64,000 bases of DNA, taken from assembly GCF_036492835.1 (NCBI RefSeq), contig NZ_AP025319.1:124001-188000 (forward strand), read 5' to 3'. Made by a program: the position numbers and the translations under genes. This DNA comes from Fulvitalea axinellae. Its GTDB lineage: Bacteria; Bacteroidota; Bacteroidia; Cytophagales; Cyclobacteriaceae. Positions within the stretch are counted from its first letter, which is position 1; the number at the start of each line of letters is the position of its first letter. Positions 35,804-45,762 of this stretch are shown here, piece after piece. A model generated the notes under the pieces. That model worked only from the letters and a program-made list of their open reading frames with translations, was not told the origin of the DNA and did no database searches.

Positions 35804-36587
35804 AGCGTGCGAGTCAATAGTTAAAATCAATACCAAATGGGGAGTTGAAGCTCCTCGCTCGGCTAAGTTGGCCGTAACGTAAGGACTATATCAATAAAAG
35901 TTGGATGGAAAATCCGGCGTGTATGACATGCCGGATTTTTTGCGTTTAGTGGGTTGGACTTCTTATCCTTTGTTAAAACTATTTTTATGGGGCGCAATAA
36001 GAGACTCCAGACAGATTCAAGAAGCGTTGGCAAGGGTTAGAAAGAATCTATAGCAATCTAAGCGTTACTGAAGGGAATATAGCTAAAGTAAGCCCAGAAA
36101 TACACTTAAGTCATTTTCAGGACGGATCTTAGTGAGATCTTGGGTGTGACGCTGTTTTCTTGTACGTAGAACAAAATTTTTGAAGTCTACGATACGATAA
36201 AATACTTTTTAGAGATGCTGGAATACATGTTTGTTACGATAATATATGACATGGTTATTTATGGAAATAAAAGTATATATACATCTTTATGATTTCATAT
36301 AATTACACTTTATTCGTGCTTTTTTTAATTAAAAAAATAAATATTATTGAATATTGGTGTAAATCATCATAAATTCCACCTCCTTGCCCACATCGTTGTT
36401 TTTCTGTAAAAAAATACACGAAATCAGTCTAACTCAAACGCCCCTAAGGTTATAGTGATTTCAGGAATTTATTGCCCCGTAATCTTCTCCAGAAAAGTCC
36501 AGATAAGGTTTCTGAGAGTTTTTTTGAAGAGTAAAATACGGCAATAGATTTCTATACCTACTAATAGGAATACCACCTTCATTTCCC
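35804..36587. other. Long leader region before the giant adhesin gene
   Basis: 784 bp. Holds repeat copy C (35850-35960), then about 630 bp of AT-rich sequence without a convincing gene. It probably carries the adhesin promoter and a long untranslated leader. Confidence 0.4.
35850..35960 (-). repeat. Dispersed repeat, copy C (inverted, partial)
   Basis: The reverse complement matches the middle and left part of copy A. It includes GGCCGTAACG, TATCAATAAAAGTTGGATGG and the hairpin AATCCGGCGTG...CATGCCGGATT. The hairpin followed by TTTTTT at 35935-35941 could end transcription of the PI-PLC-like gene. Confidence 0.75.
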
Positions 36588-39500
36588 ATGAAAAAAACAA
36601 ACCCACACATTCATGTATCGCTAAGGACTACTTGGGCTATTCTGTCGTTTTTAAGTCTGTTTTTCTTCGCCCCCCCCACTAAAGGATTGGCACAATCCGT
36701 CCCCAAATTCACCAGCACCCCTGTGACGGAGGTAAACGAGGGGGCCGCTTACCGTTACGAGATAAGCCTGGCCAATGCGAACGTCGCCCAATTGGACCTG
36801 GGTGCTTCGACGCTTCCGGATTGGCTAAGCCTTAAGGAGGAGACAAATGTCAGTACCTTTGCGGGATCCGGCGTTGAAGGATTCCGAAACGGGGCCGGAC
36901 CCACGGCGCAATTCGATGGCCCCACTGGCGTGGCAGTCGATGCCACAGGCAATGTCTACGTGGCGGATTGGGGGAATTACCAGGTAAGAAAGATTAGCAA
37001 AAATCCTGATGGAACGATAAACGTCAGCACCTTTGCGGGAACCGGTAATCACGGCTTCCGAAACGGAGCTGGAACCGTGGCGCGATTCAACATCCCCTAC
37101 GGCGTGGCGGTGGACGCCGCAGGCAATGCCTACGTGTCGGACCAGAATTCTCCCCGTATCCGGAAGGTTATTCAAAACCCTGATGGAACGGTAAATGTCA
37201 GCACCTTGGCCGGAACCGGTGATCGGGGCTTCCGAGACGGGCCCGGAACCGTAGCACAATTCAATTATCCCGCTGGTATGGCGGTTGACGCCGCAGGCAA
37301 TGTCTATGTGGCGGATCAGCATAATCATCGGGTACGGAAGATTATTCAAAACCCTGATGGCACGGTAAGCGTAAGCACCTTTGCTGGAACCGGCGTTTCC
37401 GGCTTCCGTAACGGAGCCGGAACCGTGGCGCAATTCAAAAATCCCGTTGGTGTGGCGTTGGACGCCGCAGGCAATGTCTACGTGGCGGATCAGGATAATC
37501 ATCGGGTACGGAAGATTATCCAAAACCCTGATGGAACGGTAAACGTCAGCACTTTTGCAGGATCCGGTGATAAAGGCTTTCAAGACGGAGCCGGTGCTGT
37601 GGTGAAATTCAATGCCCCCAATGGCGTGGCAGTCGATGCCGCAGGCAATGTCTATGTGATGGATAAGTATAATTATCGGGTACGGAAGATTATCCAAAAC
37701 CCTGATGGAACGGTAAACGTTAGCACTTTTGCGGGATCCGGTAAATATGGCTTTCAAAATGGAGCCGGTGCCGTGGCGAAATTCCGATACTCCACCAGTG
37801 TGGCGTTGGACGCCACAGGCAATGTCTACGTGGCGGACCGGGTTAATAACCGCATCCGGAAAGTTGCGTTGCAAGAGGTCGTTTTATCGGGAACCGCAGG
37901 CGTGCCTGGAGACTATCCCGTAACCTTAAAACTTAAGGACGGAAAAGGTGGGTATGTAGACCAAACTTTCACGATTAAGGTGAAAGATGTCACGGCGCCT
38001 CAAGCCGTATCTTATGCGCCCTCTCCGGGTGGCTCGGGCATAAGTATTCCGAATAAACTAACAATCACTTTCGGCGAGGCCGTACAGACGGGAACCGGAA
38101 GCGTATCGATCATAAGAAGTTCTGACGGCGTTATCGCCGAAACCGTCCAGATGAGCGGTATTTCCGTCAACGGAAAAACGGCGACCATCAACTTGACTGC
38201 CAACCTAAAGAAAGGCGAAGTCTACTACGTGTTGGTGACGGCGGACGCCTTTGAGGACCTGTCGGGTAATTCCTTCTCCGGGATTTCGGACAAGACGGCC
38301 TGGACGTTCGAGACACGGCAAGCGCCCAAATTCACCAGCGTCCCGGTGACGGAGGTGAACGAAAAGGTCGCCTACAGTTATGAGATTGGTTTGGCCAATG
38401 CGAGTGCCGGCCAGTTGGACTTGGCGGCTTCGACGCTTCCGGATTGGCTAAGCCTGAAGGAGGAGACAAACGTAAGCACCCTAGCGGGAACCGGGAATTC
38501 CGGCTTCCAAGACGGCGACGGAGCAACGGCGAAATTCAGCAGCCCCTTCGGCGTGGCGATTGACTCCAAAGGAAATGTTTATGTGGCGGACTACGTTAAT
38601 AACCGCATCCGTAAGATCATCCAAAACCCCGACGGCACGGCCAGCGTAAGCACCCTTGCCGGAGGCAGTAAAGGCTTCCGGGACGGGGACGGCGCCACGG
38701 CGAAATTCGACCGCCCCACTGGCGTGGCGGTCGACGCCGGGGGCAATATTTATGTGGTGGACAACATTAATAACCGTATTCGTAAGATCGTCCAGAACTC
38801 CGACGGAACGGTAAACGTAAGCACCTTGGCGGGAACCGGCGAATACGGCTTCCGGGACGGTGACGGGTCTACGGCGAAATTCCGCAATCCCTTCGGCGTG
38901 GTGGTCGACGGCTCAGGGAATGTCTATGTGGCGGACTACGATAATCACCGCATTCGTAAGATTAGCAAGGGCTCCGGAGGAACAATAAACGTGAGTACCC
39001 TCGCAGGAAGCGGAGGTGCAGGCTTTCTGGACGGCGACGGAGCGATGGCGAAATTCTACTTCCCCTACGGCGTGGCAGTCGATGCCGAAGGTAATGTCTA
39101 CGTGGCGGACTTCGATAATAGCCGCATCCGTAAGATCGTCCAAAACCCTGGCGGAACGGTAAGCGTAAGCACCTTGGCCGGAATTGGGACCCCAGGTTTC
39201 CAAGACGGGAGTGGCGGCACGGCGAAGTTCAAGAGCCCCACCGGCGTGGCGGTTGATGCCTCTGGTAATGTCTACGTGGCGGACCGGACTAATCACCGCA
39301 TCCGGAAGATCACCCAAAACTCTGACGGTACGGCAAGCGTTAGCACTCTGGCTGGCACCGGTGCTTTAGATTTCCAAGACGGGGACGGCGCCACGGCGAA
39401 ATTCTCTTTCCCCACCGGCGTGGCGGTCGATGCCTCTGGTAATGTCTACGTGGCGGACCGGGGTAATAACCGCGTCAGGAAAGTCGCACAAGAAGCCGTT

Positions 39501-42500
39501 TTATCGGGAACCACGAGCGTTCCCGGAGACTATCCCGTAACCTTAAAACTTAAGGACGGGGAAGGAGGCTATATAGATCAAACTTTCACTATCAAGGTAA
39601 AAGACGTCACGGCGCCACAAGCCGTATCTTATGCGCCCTCTCCGGGTAGCTTGGACATAAGTGTTCCGAACAAATTGACAGTCACTTTTGACGAGGATAT
39701 ACGGAAGGGAACGGGAAGCGTATCGGTCATAAGAAGTTCTGACGGCGTTATTGCCGAAACCATCCAGGCGGGTGGTATTTCCATCAACGGAAAAACGGCG
39801 ACTCTTAGCTTGGCCACCAAACTTAAAAAGGGCGAGGCCTACCATGTGCTGGTGACGGCGGACGCCTTTGAGGACCTGTCGGGTAATTCCTTTGCCGGGA
39901 TTTCGGACAAGACGGTTTGGTCGTTCGAGACACGGCAAGCGCCCAAATTCACAAGCGTACCGGTAACGGAGGTAAACGAAAAGGTTGCCTACAGTTATGA
40001 GATTGGTTTGGCCAATGCGAGCGTTGCCCAGTTGGATCTGGTCGCTTCGACGCTTCCGGATTGGCTAATCCTGCAGGAGAAGGCAAACGTAAGTACCTTG
40101 GCTGGAACTGGCGATAAAGGCTTCCAAGACGGGGCCGGGTCCACGGCGAAATTCAACTCCCTCATCGGCGTATCGATAGACGCTTCGGGGGATGTCTACG
40201 TGGCGGACTACGATAATCACCGTATCCGGAAGATTAGCCATAACCCCGACGGCACGGTCAGCGTAAGCACCCTTGCCGGAGGCAGTAAAGGTTTCCGGGA
40301 CGGAGACGGATCCACGGCGAAATTCAACTTCCCTACTGGCGTGGCGATAGGCGCCGATGGTAATGTCTACGTGGCGGAACAGGGGAATAACCGTATTCGG
40401 AAGATTACGCAGAACTCTAACGGCACGGTCAGCGTAAGTACCCTTGCGGGAGGCAATAAAGGCTTCCGAGACGGAGATGGATCCACGGCGAAATTCAACT
40501 CTCCTATTGGTGTGGCGATAGACGATGAAGGCAATGTCTATGTGGCGGATCAGGGGAATAACCGTATCCGGAAGATCACCCAAAACGGCGACGGGACAGT
40601 CAGCGTAAGCACCTTGTCGGGAACCGGCGTTGGAGGCTTCCAAGACGGGGCCGGGTCCACGGCGGAATTTAGCTCCCCTACTGGCGTGGCGATAGGCGTC
40701 GAAGGCAATGTCTATGTAGCGGATCAGGGGAATAACCGTATCCGGAAGGTCACCCAAGACGGCGCCGGAACAATCAGCGTAAGCACCTTGGCGGGAACCG
40801 GCGTTGGAGGCTTCCAAGACGGGGCCGGGTCCACGGCGGAATTCAGCTCCCCTACTGGCGTGACGATTGACGCCGAAGATAATGTTTATATTGCGGATGC
40901 GGGTAATCTCCGTATCCGGAAGATTAGGCAAAACCCTAACGGAACGGCCAGCGTAAGCACGCTGGCGGGGACCGGCGATGTCAGCTTCCAAAACGGGGAA
41001 GGATCCGTCGCGAAATTTCGCAACCCCTTTGGCTTAACAGTCAATACAGAAGGTGATGTCTATGTAGTGGATTACTATGATCACCGCGTCCGGAAAATCA
41101 CGCAAGAAGCCGTCTTGTCCGGAACCCCGAACATGCCCGGAGACTACTCCGTTGTTTTAAAACTTAAGGACGGGGAAGAAGGCTATATAGATCAAACTTT
41201 TACGATCAAGGTGAAAGACGTCACGGCGCCACAAGCCGTATCTTACGTGCCCTCTCAGGGTGGATCGGGTATAAGCATTCCGAACAAACTGACGATCACT
41301 TTTGACGAGGATATACGGGCGGGAACAGGAAGCGTATCAATCATAAGAAACTCTGACGATGTTATCGCCGAAACTATCCAAGCGGGCGGTTTTTCCGTCA
41401 ACGGGAAAATGGCGACCATCAATTTGACTGCCAACCTAAAGAAAGGCGAAGTCTACCACGTGTTGGTGACGGCGGGCGCCTTCGAAGACCTATCGGGGAA
41501 TCCCTTCACCGGGATTTTGGACAAGGCAGTCTGGACGTTCGAAACACGGAAACCGCCCAAATTCACCAGTGTCCCGGCGACGGAGGTAAACGCAGGGACT
41601 ACTTACCGTTACGAGGCCAGAATTGCCTATGCGGACATTTCTCAGCTGGATATAAGCGCTTCGACACTTCCGGATTGGCTGAGCCTGAAGGGCGAGACAA
41701 ACGTAAGTACCCTTGCGGGAACTGGCGTTAAAGACTTCCAAGACGGGGACGGAACCACGGCGAAATTCAAACATCCTGCAGACGTAGCGATTGACGCCGA
41801 AGGCAATGTCTACGTTGCGGATCGGTCGAATCACCGCATCCGGAAGATAATCCAGAACTCTGATGGCACGGCCAGCGTAAGCACCCTTGCGGGAACCGGC
41901 GATAAAGGCTTTCAAGACGGGGCCGGATCCACTGCGCAATTCAACTACCCCACCAGCCTGGCGGTGGACGCCAAAGGTAATATCTATGTGGGAGACCAAT
42001 TCAATCATCGTGTCCGGAAGATAATCCAGAACTCTGACGGAACAACCAGCGTAAGCACCCTTGCGGGAACCGGTAATAAAGGTTTCCTGAACGGGGAGGG
42101 AACCACGGCGAAATTCAACGAAGTTGGAGGTATAGCAGTCGACGCCTCAGGAACAGTCTATGTGGCGGATCAGGGAAATCACCGCATTCGGAAGATAACC
42201 CAGAACCCTGACGGCACGGCCAGCGTAAGCACCCTTGCGGGAAGGAATAAAGGTTTCCGGGACGGGGACGGAACCACGGCGAAATTTGACATCCCCTATG
42301 GCGTGGCGGTTGACGCCGAAGGTAATGTCTTCGTGGTGGACAGGTCAAATCACCGTATCCGAAAGATTACCCAAAACCCTGATGGAACGGCCAGCGTAAG
42401 TACCCTTGCGGGCGCCGTCGATGGAGGCTTCCAAGACGGAGAAGGGCTTACGGCGAGATTCAACTTCCCCAGAGGAGGGGCGTTGGACGCCGAAGGCAAT

Positions 42501-45500
42501 GTTTATGTGGGGGACCGAACGAATCACCGCATACGGAAGATAATCCAGAATCTCGACGGAACGGTAACCGTGAGTACTCTTGCGGGCGCCGGCAAGGGTG
42601 GCTTCCAAGATGGGGACGGAGCCACGGCGCAATTCGATGCCCCTTACGGTGTGGAATTAGACGCCGAAAACAATGTTTATGTAGCGGACTTCTGGAACCA
42701 ACGTATCCGGAAAATAACACAACAAGCCGTTTTGTCCGGAACTACGAGCGTTCTTGGAGACTATCCCGTAACCTTAAAACTTAAGGACGGGGAAGGAGGC
42801 TATATAGATCAAACTTTCACTATCAAGGTAAAAGACGCTACGGGACCACAAGCGGTATCTTACACACCCTCTCCGGGCGTATCGGGCATAAGTATTCCGG
42901 ACAAACTGACAATCGCTTTTAACGAGGATATACAGACGGGAACGGGAAGCGTATCGGTCATAAGAAACTCTGACGGTGTTATTGCCGAAACTATCCAGGC
43001 TAGTGGTGTTTTCGTCAACGGGACAACGGCAACCATCAATCTGGCAACCAATCTAGAGAAAGGCGAACCCTACCATGTGCTGGTGACGGCGGACGCCTTT
43101 GAGGACCTGTCGGGTAATTCTTTTGCCGGGATTTCGGACAAGACGGTCTGGACATTCGAAACGGTGCAGAAGGCTGTGCCTACAATTAATTTCTCCGATA
43201 TCCAGAAAACGTACGGAGATACGGACTTCAACCTGTCCGCCACTTCGAATTCAGAAGGTGCCCTCCAGTACAGTATTGTAGGAGACGGTAAAGGCGCCTC
43301 ACTATCAGGGACTGGCAACAAAACCATAAGCTTGGGGGACGCTGGAACTCTGACCCTGAAAGTGAAAATCGCCGAAAGCGACGATCATTTATCCGGTGAA
43401 AAAACTGCCGTCTTGAAAGTGAATAAAAAAGCACTGACCGTGACCCCCGAAGCTGGACAGTCCAAAGTCTACGGGCAAACCGATCCGGAACTGAAGTACA
43501 CGGCTTTAGGACTCGTGAATGGCGACGCGCTTACCGGTTCGTTGAGAAGGGAATCGGGCGAGAATGCGGGAAGCTACGCTATCAACGCAGGAGACCTGAG
43601 CGCCGGAAACAACTACACGGTGAGCTTCGGCGGTGCCGAATTCAAGATCGAAAAGAAGGCTCTGACCGTTACTCCCGAGGCCGGACAGTCCAAAGTCTAC
43701 GGAGAGGCTGACCCTGAACTGAAGTACACGGCCGTAGGACTCGTGAACGGCGATGCGCTTACCGGTTCGTTGGCAAGGGAAGTGGGCGAGAATACGGGAA
43801 GCTACGCTATTAAGGCAGGAGACCTGAGCGCCGGAAACAACTACACGGTGAGCTTCGGCGGTGCCGAATTCAAGATCGAAAAGAAGGCTCTGACCGTTAC
43901 TCCCGAGGCTGGACAGTCCAAAGTCTACGGGGAGGCTGACCCGGAATTGAAGTACACGGCCGTTGGGCTTGTGAGTGACGATGCGCTTACCGGTTCGTTG
44001 GCAAGGGAATCGGGCGAGAATGCGGGAAGCTACGCTATCAACGCAGGAGACCTGAGCGCCGGAAACAACTACACGGTGAGCTTCGGCGGTGCCGAATTCA
44101 AGATCGAAAAGAAGGCTCTGACCGTTACTCCCGAAGCCGGACAGTCCAAAGTCTACGGGGAGACTGACCCTGAACTGAAGTACACGGCCGTTGGACTCGT
44201 GGAAGGCGATGCGTTCACAGGCGCATTGGCCAGGGAAGGGGGTGAGGACGTAGGAAGCTATGCTATTAGCGCAGGAGATCTGAGCGCTGGAAATAATTAT
44301 GCAACAAGTTTCGGCACTGCCGAATTCAAGATCGATAAGAAGGCTCTGACCGTTACTCCCGAGGCTGGACAGTCCAAAGTCTACGGGGAGACTGACCCTG
44401 AACTGAAATATACGGCTTTAGGGCTTGTGAGTGGCGACAAGATGACGGGCGCATTGGCCAGAGAAGCGGGTGAGGACGTAGGAAGCTATGCTATTAGTGC
44501 AGGAGACCTGAGTGCTGGAAACAATTATGCGACAAGCATCGAAACCGCCGAATTCAAGATCGAAAAGAAAGCCTTGACCGTTACTCCCGAAGCTGGACAG
44601 TCCAAAGTCTACGGGCAAACCGATCCGGAACTGAAGTACACGGCAGTAGGGCTCGTGAACGGCGACGCGCTTACCGGTTCGTTGGCAAGGGAAGCGGGCG
44701 AGAATGCGGGAAGCTACGCTATTAAGGTAGGAAACCTGAGCGCCGGAAACAATTATGTGACGAGCATCGAAACCGCCGAATTCAAGATCGAAAAGAAGGC
44801 TCTGACCGTTACTCCCGAGGCTGGACAGTCCAAAGTCTACGGGGAGATTGACCCTGAACTGAAGTACACGACCGTAGGACTCGTGAACGGCGACGCGCTT
44901 ACCGGTTCGTTGGCAAGGGAAGTAGGCGAGGACGTGGGAAGCTACGCTATTAAGGTAGGAAACCTGAGCGCCGGAAACAATTATGCGACAAGCATCGAAA
45001 CCGCTGAATTCAAGATCGATAAAAAGGCTCTGAACGTTACTCCCGAGGCTGGACAGTCCAAAGTCTACGGGGAGATTGACCCTAACCTGAAGTACACGGC
45101 CGTAGGGCTCGTGAGTGGCGACAAGATAACGGGCGCATTGGCAAGGGAATTGGGCGAGAATGCGGGAAGCTACGCTATTAAGGCAGGAGACCTGAGCGCT
45201 GGAAACAACTACACGGTGAGCTTCGGTACCGCCGAATTCAAAATAGAGAAGGCAACGTTGACTTTAAGTGCCGATGACAAAGAAAGATCTTTTGGCGCAA
45301 ATAATCCCGAACTGACTTTCACTGCTTCGGGCTTCCGTTTTGACGATGGTATGGACCTGCTGAATCCAACTCCTAATTTAAGTACGGATGCCGACAAAAA
45401 TTCGGAGCCGGGAGAATACACTATCGAACTGTCCGAAACAACGGCCCCCAATTACATGGTGGTTCGGGAACTAGGCACGCTAACCGTCACTTCTGAAGGA

Positions 45501-45761
45501 TATTATCCCGAATTGGATATACCGACTATGATCATACCGAACGGCAACGGCATGAATGACGTATGGGATATCCGAAATACGGAGTTCTACTCGTGGGTGC
45601 GGGTTTCGGTGTTTAGCCAACAGGGCGAAATGGTCTATCAAGAAGACCAGTACGGCCCTGACAACCCTTGGGACGGTGACGTTGATGGAGGCGTTTATGT
45701 CTTTGTGATCGAAACAAGCCGAGGTAAAGTGTACAAAGGTCAAATCACGGTAAAGAAATAA
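36588..45761 (+). CDS. Giant T9SS-secreted adhesin-like protein with NHL propellers, Ig-like and MBG domains
   Basis: 3057 aa with a signal peptide ending near LAQS. Four long units follow. Each begins with half a cadherin-like Ig domain (FTSTPVTEVNEGAAYRYEIS, then LPDWLSL), followed by six NHL repeats. The other half comes next (LSGTAGVPGDYPVTLKLKDG, QTFTIKVKD), and then a bacterial Ig-like (Big_5/SbsA) domain starting VTAPQAVSYAPSP. After the fourth unit come a YDG-like segment and eight near-identical 76-residue MBG domains. One divergent MBG domain and a T9SS type B (CHU_C) sorting domain (MIIPNGNGMNDVWDI, VRVSVFSQQGEMVY) end the protein. It should be exported by T9SS and anchored at the surface as an adhesive fibre. 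The PorP/SprF gene begins one base after its stop codon. Confidence 0.92.
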   Translation: MKKTNPHIHVSLRTTWAILSFLSLFFFAPPTKGLAQSVPKFTSTPVTEVNEGAAYRYEISLANANVAQLDLGASTLPDWLSLKEETNVSTFAGSGVEGFRNGAGPTAQFDGPTGVAVDATGNVYVADWGNYQVRKISKNPDGTINVSTFAGTGNHGFRNGAGTVARFNIPYGVAVDAAGNAYVSDQNSPRIRKVIQNPDGTVNVSTLAGTGDRGFRDGPGTVAQFNYPAGMAVDAAGNVYVADQHNHRVRKIIQNPDGTVSVSTFAGTGVSGFRNGAGTVAQFKNPVGVALDAAGNVYVADQDNHRVRKIIQNPDGTVNVSTFAGSGDKGFQDGAGAVVKFNAPNGVAVDAAGNVYVMDKYNYRVRKIIQNPDGTVNVSTFAGSGKYGFQNGAGAVAKFRYSTSVALDATGNVYVADRVNNRIRKVALQEVVLSGTAGVPGDYPVTLKLKDGKGGYVDQTFTIKVKDVTAPQAVSYAPSPGGSGISIPNKLTITFGEAVQTGTGSVSIIRSSDGVIAETVQMSGISVNGKTATINLTANLKKGEVYYVLVTADAFEDLSGNSFSGISDKTAWTFETRQAPKFTSVPVTEVNEKVAYSYEIGLANASAGQLDLAASTLPDWLSLKEETNVSTLAGTGNSGFQDGDGATAKFSSPFGVAIDSKGNVYVADYVNNRIRKIIQNPDGTASVSTLAGGSKGFRDGDGATAKFDRPTGVAVDAGGNIYVVDNINNRIRKIVQNSDGTVNVSTLAGTGEYGFRDGDGSTAKFRNPFGVVVDGSGNVYVADYDNHRIRKISKGSGGTINVSTLAGSGGAGFLDGDGAMAKFYFPYGVAVDAEGNVYVADFDNSRIRKIVQNPGGTVSVSTLAGIGTPGFQDGSGGTAKFKSPTGVAVDASGNVYVADRTNHRIRKITQNSDGTASVSTLAGTGALDFQDGDGATAKFSFPTGVAVDASGNVYVADRGNNRVRKVAQEAVLSGTTSVPGDYPVTLKLKDGEGGYIDQTFTIKVKDVTAPQAVSYAPSPGSLDISVPNKLTVTFDEDIRKGTGSVSVIRSSDGVIAETIQAGGISINGKTATLSLATKLKKGEAYHVLVTADAFEDLSGNSFAGISDKTVWSFETRQAPKFTSVPVTEVNEKVAYSYEIGLANASVAQLDLVASTLPDWLILQEKANVSTLAGTGDKGFQDGAGSTAKFNSLIGVSIDASGDVYVADYDNHRIRKISHNPDGTVSVSTLAGGSKGFRDGDGSTAKFNFPTGVAIGADGNVYVAEQGNNRIRKITQNSNGTVSVSTLAGGNKGFRDGDGSTAKFNSPIGVAIDDEGNVYVADQGNNRIRKITQNGDGTVSVSTLSGTGVGGFQDGAGSTAEFSSPTGVAIGVEGNVYVADQGNNRIRKVTQDGAGTISVSTLAGTGVGGFQDGAGSTAEFSSPTGVTIDAEDNVYIADAGNLRIRKIRQNPNGTASVSTLAGTGDVSFQNGEGSVAKFRNPFGLTVNTEGDVYVVDYYDHRVRKITQEAVLSGTPNMPGDYSVVLKLKDGEEGYIDQTFTIKVKDVTAPQAVSYVPSQGGSGISIPNKLTITFDEDIRAGTGSVSIIRNSDDVIAETIQAGGFSVNGKMATINLTANLKKGEVYHVLVTAGAFEDLSGNPFTGILDKAVWTFETRKPPKFTSVPATEVNAGTTYRYEARIAYADISQLDISASTLPDWLSLKGETNVSTLAGTGVKDFQDGDGTTAKFKHPADVAIDAEGNVYVADRSNHRIRKIIQNSDGTASVSTLAGTGDKGFQDGAGSTAQFNYPTSLAVDAKGNIYVGDQFNHRVRKIIQNSDGTTSVSTLAGTGNKGFLNGEGTTAKFNEVGGIAVDASGTVYVADQGNHRIRKITQNPDGTASVSTLAGRNKGFRDGDGTTAKFDIPYGVAVDAEGNVFVVDRSNHRIRKITQNPDGTASVSTLAGAVDGGFQDGEGLTARFNFPRGGALDAEGNVYVGDRTNHRIRKIIQNLDGTVTVSTLAGAGKGGFQDGDGATAQFDAPYGVELDAENNVYVADFWNQRIRKITQQAVLSGTTSVLGDYPVTLKLKDGEGGYIDQTFTIKVKDATGPQAVSYTPSPGVSGISIPDKLTIAFNEDIQTGTGSVSVIRNSDGVIAETIQASGVFVNGTTATINLATNLEKGEPYHVLVTADAFEDLSGNSFAGISDKTVWTFETVQKAVPTINFSDIQKTYGDTDFNLSATSNSEGALQYSIVGDGKGASLSGTGNKTISLGDAGTLTLKVKIAESDDHLSGEKTAVLKVNKKALTVTPEAGQSKVYGQTDPELKYTALGLVNGDALTGSLRRESGENAGSYAINAGDLSAGNNYTVSFGGAEFKIEKKALTVTPEAGQSKVYGEADPELKYTAVGLVNGDALTGSLAREVGENTGSYAIKAGDLSAGNNYTVSFGGAEFKIEKKALTVTPEAGQSKVYGEADPELKYTAVGLVSDDALTGSLARESGENAGSYAINAGDLSAGNNYTVSFGGAEFKIEKKALTVTPEAGQSKVYGETDPELKYTAVGLVEGDAFTGALAREGGEDVGSYAISAGDLSAGNNYATSFGTAEFKIDKKALTVTPEAGQSKVYGETDPELKYTALGLVSGDKMTGALAREAGEDVGSYAISAGDLSAGNNYATSIETAEFKIEKKALTVTPEAGQSKVYGQTDPELKYTAVGLVNGDALTGSLAREAGENAGSYAIKVGNLSAGNNYVTSIETAEFKIEKKALTVTPEAGQSKVYGEIDPELKYTTVGLVNGDALTGSLAREVGEDVGSYAIKVGNLSAGNNYATSIETAEFKIDKKALNVTPEAGQSKVYGEIDPNLKYTAVGLVSGDKITGALARELGENAGSYAIKAGDLSAGNNYTVSFGTAEFKIEKATLTLSADDKERSFGANNPELTFTASGFRFDDGMDLLNPTPNLSTDADKNSEPGEYTIELSETTAPNYMVVRELGTLTVTSEGYYPELDIPTMIIPNGNGMNDVWDIRNTEFYSWVRVSVFSQQGEMVYQEDQYGPDNPWDGDVDGGVYVFVIETSRGKVYKGQITVKK
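36846..37866 (+). repeat. NHL propeller 1 (six repeats)
   Basis: Six units of about 57 codons, each starting with the pattern NVSTFAGxGxxGFRNG and containing GVAVDAxGNVYVAD and RKI. Six is the usual blade number for an NHL propeller. Confidence 0.85.
38469..39488 (+). repeat. NHL propeller 2 (six repeats)
   Basis: Six further NHL units (SVSTLAGxxxxGFxDG...GVAVDAxGNVYVAD), inserted at the same point of the second cadherin-like domain. Confidence 0.85.
40086..41105 (+). repeat. NHL propeller 3 (six repeats)
   Basis: Six NHL units in the third cadherin-like domain. The fourth and fifth units are nearly identical in DNA, pointing to recent internal duplication. Confidence 0.85.
41700..42722 (+). 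repeat. NHL propeller 4 (six repeats)
   Basis: Six NHL units in the fourth cadherin-like domain, followed by the last Big_5-like domain. Confidence 0.85.
43431..45251 (+). repeat. Eight tandem 228-bp MBG-domain repeats
   Basis: Unit of 76 codons beginning ALTVTPEAGQSKVYG and ending AEFKIEKK. Eight copies are nearly identical at DNA level and alternate between a few sequence variants (SFGGAEF versus SIETAEF endings). A ninth, divergent unit follows. High identity makes copy-number change by recombination likely. Confidence 0.9.
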
Positions 45762-45762
45762 A

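Noticed and set aside
36825..37874. 349-codon minus-strand frame opposite NHL propeller 1, and similar ones opposite the other propellers
   Set aside because: Its repeats simply mirror the NHL repeats of the sense gene.
36846..45251. Regular repeats considered as a CRISPR array
   Set aside because: Units are coding, in frame and contiguous with no unique spacers of constant length; they encode NHL and MBG domains.
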